A DNA stretch of 64,000 nucleotides from Planctomycetota bacterium (GTDB taxonomy: Bacteria > Planctomycetota > Planctomycetia > Pirellulales > Pirellulaceae). Below, in pieces: positions 36,725 to 46,841 of the stretch. The translations under genes and the position numbers were made by a program. Under the pieces are notes generated by a model, which ran no database searches, was not told the DNA's origin, and worked only from the letters and a program-made list of their open reading frames with translations. The stretch covers positions 62,001 to 126,000 of the forward strand of contig CAUJHS010000017.1 of assembly GCA_963204915.1 (NCBI GenBank). The letters run 5' to 3'. How positions within the stretch are numbered: the first letter of the stretch is position 1; each line of letters begins with the position of its first letter.

Positions 36725-36977
36725 AGTGCTTTCCAATCTACAAAGGTTCAACCAGGGGCGAACTCACCGCAAGCAGTTGAAAAATCTAATTTATGACCTG
36801 CCCCCCGCGTTTGACACCCCACCACAGGGTTAATCCGTGACTTTTTTCACAAATACCATTTGCACGATTGTACGCGGGTCGCTTGTGAAGGAAACAAAAA
36901 ATCCGTATCGTTCGGATTCCTCGTGTTAAGTACGTAACCGGTAAAACTTTCCGTTCAATTCGCACCAGTCGACCCTT

Positions 36978-38102
36978 ATGACGACAATTTCCTCATTGCA
37001 TTCGCCAATCCGTTTTGCCATTGTGGGGGCCGGCGCCGTGAGCGACTATCATCACGTGCCCGCCATTCGGTTGGACCCGCGTGCTCGGTTGACAGTCGTG
37101 TGCGATGCGAGCGACGAGTTGCTCACGCGCCGCAGGAAGGATTGGCAAGCAGACCACTTCACAACGGATTTTCGCGACGCGTGCACCCGTGACGATGTTG
37201 ACGCGGTCATTATTGCCACACCGAATTATACGCATCGCGAAATCGCGGTCTTAGCCGCCCAGTCGGGTAAACATGTCATGTGCGAAAAGCCTTTGGGCTT
37301 GAACGCCGAGGAAGTGCGAACGATGTACCATGCCTGTCGCGCTGCCGGCGTGGTGCACATGACCGCCTTTACCTACCGTTTCGCACCTTCCATGCGCTAT
37401 ATGCGGCAATTGCTGCACCAGGGGCATCTGGGCGAGCCAAGACACTTTCGTAGTCAGCGATTTCTCGACTGGCCGGAAACCAGTTGGGGTTGGCGCCAGT
37501 ATAAGGATAAAGCCGGAGCCGGCGATCTATTCGATATGACGATCCATCGGATCGACTTTGCGCAGGACCTTCTAGGTCCCCTGGAACAGATTTGCGGCGC
37601 CGTGGCCAGGTTCGCACCGCGGGATCAAACTCCGGACGGGCGAGTATGTCCTCCCTCAGAGGTTGATGATTGGTCGTGTCTGATCGGTGAATTTAAAAAC
37701 CGGGCGACAGGCGTATGGGAAGGCACGACACTTGCAAAGGGTTATGGTCGGAACGGTTTTGGACACGAATGGGCCGAAATCAACGGCTCGGAAGGTTCGG
37801 CGGTCTATCGTTTACACGAACCGAACGTCTTGCTTCTGGGGAAGACAGGGCAAGACTTGGCGCCTGTGACGGTACCCCCTGAGTTTCTTAAGCCGAAAGA
37901 TAGCCCGCGCGATCCAAAGCAGGGCGAGCCCGCAACCGTTTTCCGTTACGACTTAGTCTGGGAGTTTGTCTCGGCCATTGTCGAAGGGCGAGACGCTGTT
38001 CCCAGTTTTTACGATGGATTGCGCGCGCAGATCGTCGCAGACGCTGTGTTAAGGTCATACGAAAAGCGGACTTGGGTGACGATTCCCGACGAACCCCGGT
38101 AA
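36978..38102 (+). CDS. Gfo/Idh/MocA family oxidoreductase
   Basis: A 374-residue NAD(P)-dependent dehydrogenase. The Rossmann fold has RFAIVGAGAVSDYHHVPAIRLDPRARLTVVCD; the family motif CEKPLG is seen in HVMCEKPLGLNAEEV; the His of MTIHRIDFAQDL fits the catalytic position of the C-terminal domain. Substrates in this family are sugars, inositol or sugar derivatives; planctomycetes carry many paralogues. None can be assigned. It has no Tat signal, so it is cytosolic, unlike many planctomycete members. The start ATG 36978 gives MTTISSLHSPIRFAIVG. Confidence 0.92.
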   Translation: MTTISSLHSPIRFAIVGAGAVSDYHHVPAIRLDPRARLTVVCDASDELLTRRRKDWQADHFTTDFRDACTRDDVDAVIIATPNYTHREIAVLAAQSGKHVMCEKPLGLNAEEVRTMYHACRAAGVVHMTAFTYRFAPSMRYMRQLLHQGHLGEPRHFRSQRFLDWPETSWGWRQYKDKAGAGDLFDMTIHRIDFAQDLLGPLEQICGAVARFAPRDQTPDGRVCPPSEVDDWSCLIGEFKNRATGVWEGTTLAKGYGRNGFGHEWAEINGSEGSAVYRLHEPNVLLLGKTGQDLAPVTVPPEFLKPKDSPRDPKQGEPATVFRYDLVWEFVSAIVEGRDAVPSFYDGLRAQIVADAVLRSYEKRTWVTIPDEPR

Positions 38103-38355
38103 GTGGCGGTTGGGCGATCTCACCGCAACGCGCGAAAGCACGGCAAACGCGCGCAGCGGCGCCAATCGAGGTTTGTTATATTGTAAACCGACCCTCCCTC
38201 ACCCTGGTCGGATTTCGCATCGAACTAGCCCCCCATACGAAATGCAATCTTTTTCGGCGTCAACAAAAACACCTCCGCCGCCACTCTCCGGCGCGGAACG
38301 ATTCCTGTTGTCGCCGCGGCCGCAGGAAGGGCGCGGACCCTCGGGACGCAGCCCT

Positions 38356-39339
38356 ATGGCCACGTTGACGGGCGTACAAATTTTGGGGATTGGCGCCCAT
38401 GCCCCGGAAGATGTGGTTCGAAACGAAGATTTGATCGAGTTCGGTTACGATCCCGATTGGATTGTTCAACGCACGGGCATTCGCGAACGTCGCCGAGCAA
38501 CTCCCGACCTGGCCACCAGCGATTTGGCCTACGAAGCGGCAACGAAGTGCCTGAAAGCTTCGAAGACCGATCCGCGCGACGTCGATCTCATCCTGGTCGC
38601 CACGACGACGCCCGACACGATAATGCCGTCGACCGCATGCCACTTGCAACGACGGTTAGGCGTGAACGCCCCCGCGATGGATGTTCAAGCTGCTTGCGCG
38701 GGGTTCGTTTACGCGTTGGTCACGGGAATGCAATTTGTAAAATCGGGTTGTAGCCGCCGCGTGTTGGTGGCAGGCGCCGATCTAATGTCGCGCATTGTGA
38801 CCGCGGAAGACAAGAAGACGTATCCGCTGTTTGGCGACGGCGCCGGTGCGGTATTGCTTGGTCCTGGTCTCGATCATCAAGGCATGTTGGCGTATACGCT
38901 GGGGGCGGAAGGGGCTGGCGTTGATCTTCTCTACACGCCAGCCGGCGGAACACGCGAACCGCTTTCCGTGGAAGGAATACTGGCCAATCGCCATTACGTG
39001 CAAATGGACGGCCGCGCGGTATTTAAGTGGGCGGTGCGGGTCATTGTCGATGCAATTGTTGACGTTTTGCATCACGCCCGCCTTGCGCCGAAGGATTTGG
39101 ACTTGCTCGTGCTGCATCAGGCGAATATCCGTATTATCGACGCCGCCGTGGAAGCCTTGGGAATCGAACGCAACAAGGTGGTCGTCAACCTCGACCGATA
39201 TGGAAACACGTCGGCAGGCAGTATTCCCCTCGCCTTGGCCGAAGCTCAGCAACAAGGCCGGTTGCGGCGTGGCGATCGTGTGCTCTTGTGTGGATTTGGC
39301 GCCGGATTGGCCTGGGGCGCCGCCATTGTGCAATGGTAA
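38356..39339 (+). CDS. fabH: 3-oxoacyl-ACP synthase III
   Basis: A 327-residue KAS III with all three catalytic residues: Cys in VQAACAGFVYAL, His in LVLHQANIRI, Asn in RYGNTSAGSIPLAL. IVQRTGIRERR and GDGAGAVLLG are FabH-typical, and it is closer to standard FabH than the enzyme at 32441-33469. It should start fatty acid elongation by condensing acetyl-CoA with malonyl-ACP. The frame is open to 38110 and to an ATG at about 38242 with a Pro/Ser-rich leader; ATG 38356 (MATLTGVQILGIGAHAPED) is chosen as it begins the fold. No plsX, fabD or acpP is adjacent. Confidence 0.92.
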   Translation: MATLTGVQILGIGAHAPEDVVRNEDLIEFGYDPDWIVQRTGIRERRRATPDLATSDLAYEAATKCLKASKTDPRDVDLILVATTTPDTIMPSTACHLQRRLGVNAPAMDVQAACAGFVYALVTGMQFVKSGCSRRVLVAGADLMSRIVTAEDKKTYPLFGDGAGAVLLGPGLDHQGMLAYTLGAEGAGVDLLYTPAGGTREPLSVEGILANRHYVQMDGRAVFKWAVRVIVDAIVDVLHHARLAPKDLDLLVLHQANIRIIDAAVEALGIERNKVVVNLDRYGNTSAGSIPLALAEAQQQGRLRRGDRVLLCGFGAGLAWGAAIVQW

Positions 39340-39472
39340 GCCTCGTGCGAGTCGGGCCGGATGCTTCAGGCTGCCGTACGCGCCACGCGCTTTCCAGGTC
39401 GAACTTTACGTAATTGCGCCGATTGAGCATAATCGCGGCAGCGCGGGGGCGTCTTTTACGGAGAGCGTTGTT

Positions 39473-41923
39473 GTGAACGATCGGAGTCGGCAAGATTCGC
39501 GCCGAAACGCGCTGTGGGCCCTACTTTGCCTGGCGGTCGCTTTCGCAGGTTCGACCGGATGCGAACGACGCGCCGAAACATCTCCCGCGGCTGAGTCCTC
39601 GCCCGCGGAAAACGCCGAAGCTCTGGCGCCCGGCGAACTTCTTTCCCGAATGATTGGCGCCTACCGTAAGGCGGCCTACTATCACGATGAAGGCGTCTTT
39701 CGAGCATCGCTTCGTCGGGGCGATGAAATCACCGAAGACTCCGCCCCGATGGCTGTGACGTGGTTTGCGCCCAATCAGATCTCACTGCGCGCCTATCAAG
39801 CGGCGGTAGCGTGCGACGGTGAACGACTCCAGGCGAAGATCATCGACGACGCCACAAACCACCTCGACGGCCAAATTGCTACGCGCCCCGTGGGCGACAA
39901 GCTAACACTCGATGACATCTTTTCCGACGCGGTGTTGCGCGAAACCTTGGGCGGCCGTCTCGGCCTGCATCCCATTCAACTCGAACTCTTGTTGGCCGAG
40001 GACCCTCTTGCAGCGTTCTTGAAGCGCGATGTACCCAAACGCTTCCTTGAGCCCGAGCAATTCGACGGGCGCGCCTGTTACCGGCTGGAAGCGAATTTGC
40101 AGGGCCGTTACGTGTTTTGGATCGACCAGGAAAGTTACGTTTTGCGGCGATTCGAATATCCCGGCAACGCGCTGGCCGATCCCGAGTCGGACGATGCCAA
40201 GCTCACGATCACGGCCGAGTTCCCCAACGCAACGTTCGCACGACCCGAGTCGTTGGGTTTCACGCTGGCGGCGCTAGGCGTCGAAACGCGGAACGATGCG
40301 AAGCTTGTGCGGTTTTTTGTAGTTCCTCCGCAACCGCTTGCTACGGAGATGTTTGGACGCAAGCCGGAGGGGTACGAGTTCCCGACGCTCGACGGCGGCA
40401 AAGTAACGCCCGAGTCATTGAAAGGTAGGATCGCCGTTCTTGCGTGGTTTAGCAATCACCCGGGTTCCCAGGCGTGCTTGCAGGCAATCGACGCGGTTGT
40501 CCGTCGCCTGGGTAAAGATAACAACGTCGTGTTTTATCCTGTATCGACCGAGCCGACGTCGGTCAGTAACGACGAACTGCGGCGACTTTCCAAATCTTGG
40601 GGAATCAGTGCTTCCGTCGTGCGCGACCTAGGAGCGTTTGGCCGCGATGCGTTCGATATCCGGGTCGCTCCATCGCTCGTCGTGATGGATGGCAATGGCG
40701 TGGTGCAAATTCATGAATCTGGCGCTAATCCGCAACTGGCAAGCCTGGTTGAGGAACAACTGGCCGATCTACTCAAACGCTTGCAGGATGGGGAAGACTT
40801 TGCTGCGGCGATTCTTACCCAAGCGCGCACGGAGGAAGAGTCATATCAACTCAACCTCAAAGCGGCAGGGTTGGAAAGCCCGGTTGCGGCCTATGTTCAG
40901 CCAGCGGAAGTCGCCGCGGAGTCATCTCCGCAACAACTCACGCTCAAGCAGCGCTGGAAAAGTGATGCACTCACCCTGCCGGGTAACCTGTGGATCGAAA
41001 CCCATGGAGCCTCGATGCGTTTGGCGGCTCTGGATGAAGGTCGCCGTGTGGTTTACTTCGACGCCGCGGGCCAAGTACTCGACCGCATCGAGCTGAATTT
41101 GCCGGAGGAGGCGGCAGTCAGCCGCATGTCCACGACCGTCGATGGTTCGAACCGGCGTTGGTACGCAGGTTGGGCGTTGCTCGGCCCGCAGGTTCATGTG
41201 TTCGACGCGGCGTGGAAGATGCAAGTGAGCTATCCTCCCTTGGATCAAGAGCATGAAGGAATTCGCGACGCAATGCTGGTCGATCTGGACGGCAGCGGCT
41301 CGCCGATCTTGACGATTGGCTTTTGGGGACTTGTGGGCGTGCAAGGGGTTGACCTGCAAGGTCAGAGAAAGTGGAGCAATCGCGACATGACGCCCGTCCT
41401 CTCCTTGGCGCCTACGCCACGCGATGTGGTGGGCTGGCGCAAAGCCTTGTTGGCCGGCAATGAGGGGCATTTGCTCCAAGTGAATCAATACGGCAATGCC
41501 GATCCGCCCGTCCATGTGCGCAGTCGAGCGATTCATCAAGTCGTTGCAGCGGAGGGCGCCGAAGAACGACCGACCGCCCTGCTCGGCTTCTCGCATACGC
41601 CGGAAGGCAACTTGCTTGCGATCGGTTTGAGTCGAACCTACGAAGAAATGTGGAGCTACCGCCTACCTGCGGGCGCGCACACCAATGAACTGCAATTCGC
41701 GACATTCGCCAGGTTGTTTGACGGTCCGGGAAATACCTGGGTGTTGGCGGGTCCAGATGGATCGGTGCATTTAATTTCCGACGACGGCGAGTTTTTTGAC
41801 TATTTCAATCATGGACGACGGCTGACGGGATTAGCGGCCGCCCAGTCCGACGGCGCGAACTTGCTCTTTCTGGCGACTGAGCACGACGTGACGGCGGTCG
41901 AGCTAACACGAAACGCACCGTGA
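39473..41923 (+). CDS. Lipoprotein-like protein with thioredoxin-like domain and propeller-like C-terminus
   Basis: An 816-residue exported protein. The signal peptide ends in a lipobox-like AGSTGC with Cys30. Residues about 45-280 form a region resembling outer-membrane-lipoprotein carrier or DUF2092-type folds (MIGAYRKAAYYHDEG ... FWIDQESYVLRRFEY). A thioredoxin/redoxin-like domain follows (TLDGGKVTPESLKGRIAVLAWFSNHPGSQACLQAI), in which the usual CxxC is reduced to a single cysteine. The last 350 residues contain repeated beta segments (VWLIETHGASMRLAAL-like, MLVDLDGSGSPILTIGFWG, WVLAGPDGSVHLISDDG) consistent with a beta-propeller. GTG 39473 has GGAGAG upstream. The longer open frame beginning at 38831 overlaps fabH and is not supported. 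Confidence 0.78.
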   Translation: MNDRSRQDSRRNALWALLCLAVAFAGSTGCERRAETSPAAESSPAENAEALAPGELLSRMIGAYRKAAYYHDEGVFRASLRRGDEITEDSAPMAVTWFAPNQISLRAYQAAVACDGERLQAKIIDDATNHLDGQIATRPVGDKLTLDDIFSDAVLRETLGGRLGLHPIQLELLLAEDPLAAFLKRDVPKRFLEPEQFDGRACYRLEANLQGRYVFWIDQESYVLRRFEYPGNALADPESDDAKLTITAEFPNATFARPESLGFTLAALGVETRNDAKLVRFFVVPPQPLATEMFGRKPEGYEFPTLDGGKVTPESLKGRIAVLAWFSNHPGSQACLQAIDAVVRRLGKDNNVVFYPVSTEPTSVSNDELRRLSKSWGISASVVRDLGAFGRDAFDIRVAPSLVVMDGNGVVQIHESGANPQLASLVEEQLADLLKRLQDGEDFAAAILTQARTEEESYQLNLKAAGLESPVAAYVQPAEVAAESSPQQLTLKQRWKSDALTLPGNLWIETHGASMRLAALDEGRRVVYFDAAGQVLDRIELNLPEEAAVSRMSTTVDGSNRRWYAGWALLGPQVHVFDAAWKMQVSYPPLDQEHEGIRDAMLVDLDGSGSPILTIGFWGLVGVQGVDLQGQRKWSNRDMTPVLSLAPTPRDVVGWRKALLAGNEGHLLQVNQYGNADPPVHVRSRAIHQVVAAEGAEERPTALLGFSHTPEGNLLAIGLSRTYEEMWSYRLPAGAHTNELQFATFARLFDGPGNTWVLAGPDGSVHLISDDGEFFDYFNHGRRLTGLAAAQSDGANLLFLATEHDVTAVELTRNAP

Positions 41924-42057
41924 TGCGTGGCCACGATTTGGATTGCTACCGCGTTTGGACGGCAAGCGAACCCTTCGTTCTACATTGACCGTGGCCGCTT
42001 CAAGGACTATAAGCGCCACGAAGATTTCTCTTTGTGACGCCACGCTGGGGTTTCGCC

Positions 42058-43302
42058 ATGCAAATCATTGTGTTTGAGGATGAATTCGTCGGTCGGCTTC
42101 ATCCTATCACCATAGCGCGACCCGCCTATGCCATTACCTGCGCCACCTATCGCTTATTAGATTGGTTGCCGCGGTTGGGCGATACAATTCGCGCGGTCAC
42201 GCGGCTCCATTTGCGTGAAATTCAGCGGATCGATTATCCGCAGCTCAGCAGCGCTTCGGACGGGACGACCACCCCTACGCTCTTGGTGAATGCCCGTGTG
42301 GCGCCATCGGTGACGACGTTCGAAACATTGCGACGCATCATCAAAGAGAACCGCTACGGGATGGTCAAAAGCGGGGCGCAAGTTGCTGTCGCCTTGGTTC
42401 CGCCGGGAGAAGCGCCGCCGCAAAACATCGGCGTCGAGGGAATGCGAGCCTATTTCGCCTCCCCAGCGATCGCCGGACTACCCGAACTTGAGGAGAAGCT
42501 CGCGCTGTTCGAGTACCCGCACGATGTGGTGCGGTATCACATGGCGGTGTTCCGTGAAAACATTGAATATCGCATGCGTGAAGGGCGTTACCGGGAAATC
42601 GGCGATGGCGTGTTCGCTGCGGAAGGAGCGCAATTGGCCGGCTATGTCGTGTGCAACTCCAAGTCGGGGCCGATCGTGCTTGACGAAGGCGCGCAAGTCG
42701 GCCCGCATTCGTATTTGGCCGGGCCAGTGTATCTGGGGCCTCGTTCTCGCTTGAACGAACATTCGTCGGTCAAAGACGCCGTCTCATTGGGGCATACCAC
42801 TAAGATCGGCGGCGAGGTGGAGGCGTCGATCATCGAGCCGTACACCAACAAGCAGCACCACGGCTTCTTAGGGCACAGCTACCTGGGAAGCTGGATCAAT
42901 CTTGGCGCCGGCACCTGCAACAGCGACCTGAAGAACACCTATGGCGAAGTGAACATGACCTACGGCGACGAGAAAGTGGCTACCGGCATGCAGTTCTTCG
43001 GCTGCGTCATGGGCGACTACGCCAAGACCGCCATCAACACGGGCATTTTTACGGGCAAAACGATCGGCGCTTGCAGCATGTTGTACGGGTTTGTCACCAC
43101 GAATGTGCCAAGCTACGTGAACTACGCACGGCTGTTTGGCCAGGTGACGGAGCTGCCGCCCGAGGTAATGGTTTCAACCCAGCGACGCATGTTCGCGCGT
43201 CGTAAAGTTGAACAACGGGCGTGCGACATTCAACTGATCCTCGAAATGTACGAGCTGACGCGCTCCGAACGGCAACTGGCCAGCGAACCGATGGCGTTGT
43301 AA
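42058..43302 (+). CDS. GlmU-like putative sugar-1-phosphate nucleotidyltransferase with left-handed beta-helix
   Basis: A 414-residue protein of the putative sugar nucleotidyltransferase group. Residues 1-200 (MQIIVFEDEFVGRLHPITIARPAYAITCATYRLLDW) are the diverged transferase part; it lacks the plain GxGTRM loop of GlmU. From about 200 there is a hexapeptide-repeat left-handed helix (GPIVLDEGAQVGPHSYLAGPVYLGPRSRLNEHSSVKDAVSLGHTTKIGGEVEASIIEPYTNKQHHGFLGHSYLGSWINLGAGTCNSDLKNTYGEV) with acetyltransferase-like active-site segments. The likely activity is transfer to, or acetylation of, a sugar phosphate, but the substrate is unknown. ATG 42058 begins the fold; the GTG at 42034 is an alternative. 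It is followed by metF. Confidence 0.85.
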   Translation: MQIIVFEDEFVGRLHPITIARPAYAITCATYRLLDWLPRLGDTIRAVTRLHLREIQRIDYPQLSSASDGTTTPTLLVNARVAPSVTTFETLRRIIKENRYGMVKSGAQVAVALVPPGEAPPQNIGVEGMRAYFASPAIAGLPELEEKLALFEYPHDVVRYHMAVFRENIEYRMREGRYREIGDGVFAAEGAQLAGYVVCNSKSGPIVLDEGAQVGPHSYLAGPVYLGPRSRLNEHSSVKDAVSLGHTTKIGGEVEASIIEPYTNKQHHGFLGHSYLGSWINLGAGTCNSDLKNTYGEVNMTYGDEKVATGMQFFGCVMGDYAKTAINTGIFTGKTIGACSMLYGFVTTNVPSYVNYARLFGQVTELPPEVMVSTQRRMFARRKVEQRACDIQLILEMYELTRSERQLASEPMAL

Positions 43303-43426
43303 AGTAAGGCGATGGTTCAGCGCCGCGTCGCCGACAAGCGTTTTGGCGCGGCGTTTAAGCGTTTTCCGCCGTGGTTGCGACGCGCCCCTGTGGGTCGCGC
43401 CACGCAGCATCGACAATTTCGATCCC

Positions 43427-44326
43427 ATGACTGACGTACGCGACAATGTTCTAGCCCATAGTTACGGGCCAGGACGTTTTGGGCTCTCGTTTGAACTGTT
43501 CCCTCCGAAAACTCCCGCCGGCGACGTTTCGTTGTACGAACACGTCGAACGGCTCGTCGCGTTTCGCCCCAGTTACATTACGTGCACTTACGGAGCTGGG
43601 GGTTCGACGCGCGATAAAACGCTGGAAATTGTCCGAGAAGTCAAACGCCGGTTTGGCGTGCCGGTCGCGTCGCACTTAACCTGCGTGGGATGCACGGTAG
43701 ACCAACTGCGAGACTACCTCCGGGAGGCGTCAACGGCCGGTGTCGACGCAATTGTCGCCTTGCGCGGCGACCCGCCGCGCGGCGAAAGCAGTTTCACCCC
43801 CGTGGCCGGCGGATTGCGTTATGCGAACGAGTTAGTGGCGCTCATTCGAACGGAGTTCCCGCAGTTTGGACTTGCGGTGGCTGGGTATCCTGAGAAGCAC
43901 CTGGAAGCAACCAGCTTTGACGCCGACTTAGAGAACCTGAAACGCAAGGTCGACGCCGGCGCCGATGTGGTGATCACGCAGCTCTTTTACCACAACGACG
44001 ATTTCTTTCGTTTTCGCGATCGTTATGAAAGCGCCGGAATTTCCGCACCGCTGGCGCCCGGTATCTTGCCGGTAACGAACCTCGCGCAAATCCAACGCAT
44101 TACCAGCATGTGCGGAGCGAAACTGCCGGCGAGTTTTGTTTCGCAGCTTGGCCAAAGCGACGACGCCGACTGGCAGTTCCAAGTCGGCGTCGAGTTTGCC
44201 AGCGCCCAAGTCCAGAACTTGCTCGAAAGCGGCGTGCCGGGCCTGCACTTTTACGTGTTGAATAAATCGCAGGCGACCGCTGCGGTGCTCAGCGCCATGG
44301 CCCTCCCGCCTACACGCTCTCGCTAG
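43427..44326 (+). CDS. metF: 5,10-methylenetetrahydrofolate reductase
   Basis: A 299-residue flavoenzyme with a TIM barrel that reduces methylene-THF to methyl-THF for methionine synthesis. Landmarks are [51 protein letters not shown], and [15 protein letters not shown] with the substrate/FAD contacts in order. ATG 43427 gives the usual start; an upstream extension to 43343 is not supported. The last 17 bases (44310-44326) overlap the convergent sigma factor gene. No methionine synthase follows; the MetE-like gene at 9073 is 34 kb away. Confidence 0.95.
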   Translation: MTDVRDNVLAHSYGPGRFGLSFELFPPKTPAGDVSLYEHVERLVAFRPSYITCTYGAGGSTRDKTLEIVREVKRRFGVPVASHLTCVGCTVDQLRDYLREASTAGVDAIVALRGDPPRGESSFTPVAGGLRYANELVALIRTEFPQFGLAVAGYPEKHLEATSFDADLENLKRKVDAGADVVITQLFYHNDDFFRFRDRYESAGISAPLAPGILPVTNLAQIQRITSMCGAKLPASFVSQLGQSDDADWQFQVGVEFASAQVQNLLESGVPGLHFYVLNKSQATAAVLSAMALPPTRSR

Positions 44327-45923
44327 GCTCAATCACGGGAAGTTCGGCGCCTTCCACAAAGCTGATCAACGTGCGGCTGCGGTAAGGTTGTTGCAACTTC
44401 CGCACGGCCTTCGATTCAATCTGCCGCACGCGTTCGCGAGTAACCGAGAAGATTTTTCCAACTTCCTCCAGCGTGTACGTATAGCCGTCGGTCAGGCCGT
44501 ACCGCAGGCGAAGGATTTCGCGTTCGCGGTAGTTGAGCGTTTCCATCGCTTCTTCGATGCGATGCTTGAGCGATTGCTGGTGCGTATCGTACAGTGGATC
44601 GTCGTCGCGATGATCTTCGAGGAATTCGCCAAAATAGCTGTCGTCCTGGTCACCCACGGGTTGGTCCAGCGAGAGCGGTTGGCGCGACATTTTCATGATG
44701 CACTTGGTGTCTTCGAGCGAAAGACCGGCCCGATCCGCGGTTTCCTCCGCCGTCGGCTCGCGTCCGAGTTCTTGCACCAGATCTCGCGAGACGGTGCGAA
44801 TTTTGCTCATCGTGTCGATCATATGCACCGGCACGCGAATCGTGCGGCTTTGATCGGCGATGGCGCGGGTAATGGCCTGACGAATCCACCACGTAGCGTA
44901 GGTGGAGAATTTGTAACCGCGAGCATGTTCGAACTTGTCGACCGCTCGCATCAGACCCGTGTTGCCCTCTTGGATCAAGTCCAGGAAGCTCAAACCGCGG
45001 TTGCGATACTTCTTGGCGATCGACACCACGAGCCGCAGGTTGCCGGCCGAGAGCTTACGCTTCGCCGCGTCGTACTGTTCCTGGAAACCATAGGTCTTGC
45101 CAACGCGGCGGGACAACGTGGCGGGGCTTTCCAGGGTAATCCGCATCAGGTATTGCAACTCGGCTCGCAATCCCAGCAAGGTCTCGCCGAGAGGCGATTC
45201 GCCGCGGTGAATGGCCGCAATTTGCTCGCGAATCGTTTGCATCCGCTCGTGAATTTCAAACAGTTTGTCGAACAGCGGTTGTAAACGATTGGTGCGCAGG
45301 TTCAGTTCTTCGACCAGGAGCACCGCTTTGGCGCGGCGTCGGGTGAGCCGCTGCCAAGCCGCCTTTTTTTCGGCCAGGGGAGTGGCCTTATGCACTGCTT
45401 TCCGGAAGTCGGCGTGGTTTTGCACCAGCATGCGACGCAGCGTCTTCAGATTCGGCCCGAGACGTTGCATAATGCGACGCTTTTCCGAAGTGTTCGTGAC
45501 CGACACCTCGACCGTGCGATCGAGCCGCAATTGGCCGTCGCGCACCTTTTCCAAGGCCGACACGGCGCCCTGCAACACATAATCGGTGGCGAGCATATAG
45601 TGGCGGTATCGTCGACGCGCCGATTCAATCTCGCGGGCGATTTGAACTTCCTGTTCGCGGTTGAGCAAGGGGATCTGCCCCATCTGCATCAAATACATCC
45701 GGACGGGGTCGTCGATGGGATCAACGCCGGTCGCCGGTCGCGCCGCCTCGTCGTCCTCGTCCACGGGTTCTTCGGCCACATCAGGCTCGTCTAAGATCAC
45801 GAAGTCGTCGAGGGCTTCGTCGTGTTCACCGGCCACGTCTTGATCCGAGTGGAGCGAATCATGAAACCGGGACTTCGACTTCAAGGCTTTTCGCGCGAAT
45901 GATTTGCGAATCGATTTGGCCAA
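44310..45923 (-). CDS. rpoD: RNA polymerase sigma-70 factor, primary (RpoD/SigA) type
   Basis: A 537-residue sigma factor. Region 1.2 is [29 protein letters not shown]; region 2 has the full core [66 protein letters not shown], covering -10 recognition and melting; region 3 and region 4.2 ([28 protein letters not shown]) read the -35. The N-terminus is shortened and acidic (about 30-75), with a basic first 20 residues. It starts with TTG at 45923, seven bases after GGGAG, which is unusual for a primary sigma factor. Its stop overlaps that of metF by 17 bases. Confidence 0.95.
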   Translation of the reverse strand: MAKSIRKSFARKALKSKSRFHDSLHSDQDVAGEHDEALDDFVILDEPDVAEEPVDEDDEAARPATGVDPIDDPVRMYLMQMGQIPLLNREQEVQIAREIESARRRYRHYMLATDYVLQGAVSALEKVRDGQLRLDRTVEVSVTNTSEKRRIMQRLGPNLKTLRRMLVQNHADFRKAVHKATPLAEKKAAWQRLTRRRAKAVLLVEELNLRTNRLQPLFDKLFEIHERMQTIREQIAAIHRGESPLGETLLGLRAELQYLMRITLESPATLSRRVGKTYGFQEQYDAAKRKLSAGNLRLVVSIAKKYRNRGLSFLDLIQEGNTGLMRAVDKFEHARGYKFSTYATWWIRQAITRAIADQSRTIRVPVHMIDTMSKIRTVSRDLVQELGREPTAEETADRAGLSLEDTKCIMKMSRQPLSLDQPVGDQDDSYFGEFLEDHRDDDPLYDTHQQSLKHRIEEAMETLNYREREILRLRYGLTDGYTYTLEEVGKIFSVTRERVRQIESKAVRKLQQPYRSRTLISFVEGAELPVIEPSESV

Positions 45924-46841
45924 GGCGCAACTCCCAGAGCGAGCAAGTTCAAGGCGGCCGTTTCATGCGGCCTCGCCACGTTTTTGGGATAAAGCACCTC
46001 GGGCGCCAGCAACGGGGCCGACCGCTGCATGCAACTCGCAAGCCTCGACCGCACAATGACTTAGGGCAAGAGGTGGGACAACAGGGATATTCCCCCGGCG
46101 TGGAGATTGGACAACAATCGTGTTGCGATTCGGCATCGCGCTTCCGAATAGCAACGTATTCTGCCCGGGATGTTCGATGTTATTCCCCAATCAAAGGTTC
46201 CTTGGCGCCTAAACTTTCTTGCCGAGCGACCACACGGCGAAAGTCTCGTTTGAAACGAGGTTGCCGAAAGGGGGTCGTCGCACGCTCAGGTGGCACAAAA
46301 GCAAGGCGCTGAGCGACAAACAAGCCGCTCTTCCTGTTTTGGAGCGTGGGAAGCACGCACTGGACACCGCGTGCAAGATCGGGCCGCTTTCGACGCGAGA
46401 AGGCCCAGGGAAGGCCGTTACGGCGTTCAAACGGCCCTTGGCCCATCACTATCGAACGGCGTTACTAGAAGCCCAAAATTGTGCGTCAGAAGGCCAAGCG
46501 CCGAACTTGAAGTTTCGCTGATTTCCACCCATGACCTTCGACACTCGCCGCCCAATAGACTGGCCACTTAGGCCGCTGTGAGAATGTTGGTCGCTTTCGC
46601 GAAAGACAGCACGCCATTAGCTTCGCAGAATCGATCCGCAAGCCACCCAGCCTCGCAAAGAAAACCCGGCTTCGTCGGCGCCTGGCTTAAGAAAGAGGGC
46701 ATGGAGGGGCGACTCGGGCGCAAAGCGCAAAGTGTGACAATTCCTAGATTGGCAGTCGTCGTTACAATGAAAAAAGGGCGTCTGACGAGAATTCGCCAGA
46801 CGCCCTCAACGCGCCCTCTCTTTATCGCCGAGGCATGCGGC
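45924..46841. other. Large intergenic region, about 920 bases
   Basis: Longest non-coding stretch in the window, upstream of the sigma factor and downstream of the TadG-like gene. Several 75-130-codon open frames are present on both strands, but none has a ribosome site, family motif or compositional support. It holds the TadG terminator at its right end and must contain the sigma factor promoter. No tRNA, tmRNA, RNase P or SRP core was recognised. Confidence 0.55.
46770..46806 (-). terminator. Rho-independent terminator of the TadG-like gene
   Basis: The 10-bp perfect stem AGGGCGTCTG/CAGACGCCCT (46775-46784 and 46797-46806, 12-base loop) is followed on the minus strand by a run of six T residues. 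It starts 36 bases past the TadG-like stop. Confidence 0.9.

Noticed and set aside
36810..36835. TTGACA box upstream of the Gfo/Idh/MocA gene
   Set aside because: The nearest -10-like hexamer is at 13 bases, which is too close, and it is about 150 bases from the start codon.
38831..39472. N-terminal extension of the lipoprotein gene into fabH
   Set aside because: The extension overlaps fabH in another frame, is Trp/Cys/Arg-rich, and the GTG at 39473 has a good ribosome site and begins a signal peptide.
43321..43353. Hairpin CGCCGCG/CGCGGCG after the sugar nucleotidyltransferase gene
   Set aside because: The loop is 19 bases and the following sequence has only three T residues, so termination is not supported.
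46219..46521. 100-codon open frame in the intergenic region next to the sigma factor
   Set aside because: No ribosome site, no similarity that I recognise, and it overlaps several other open frames of equal quality.
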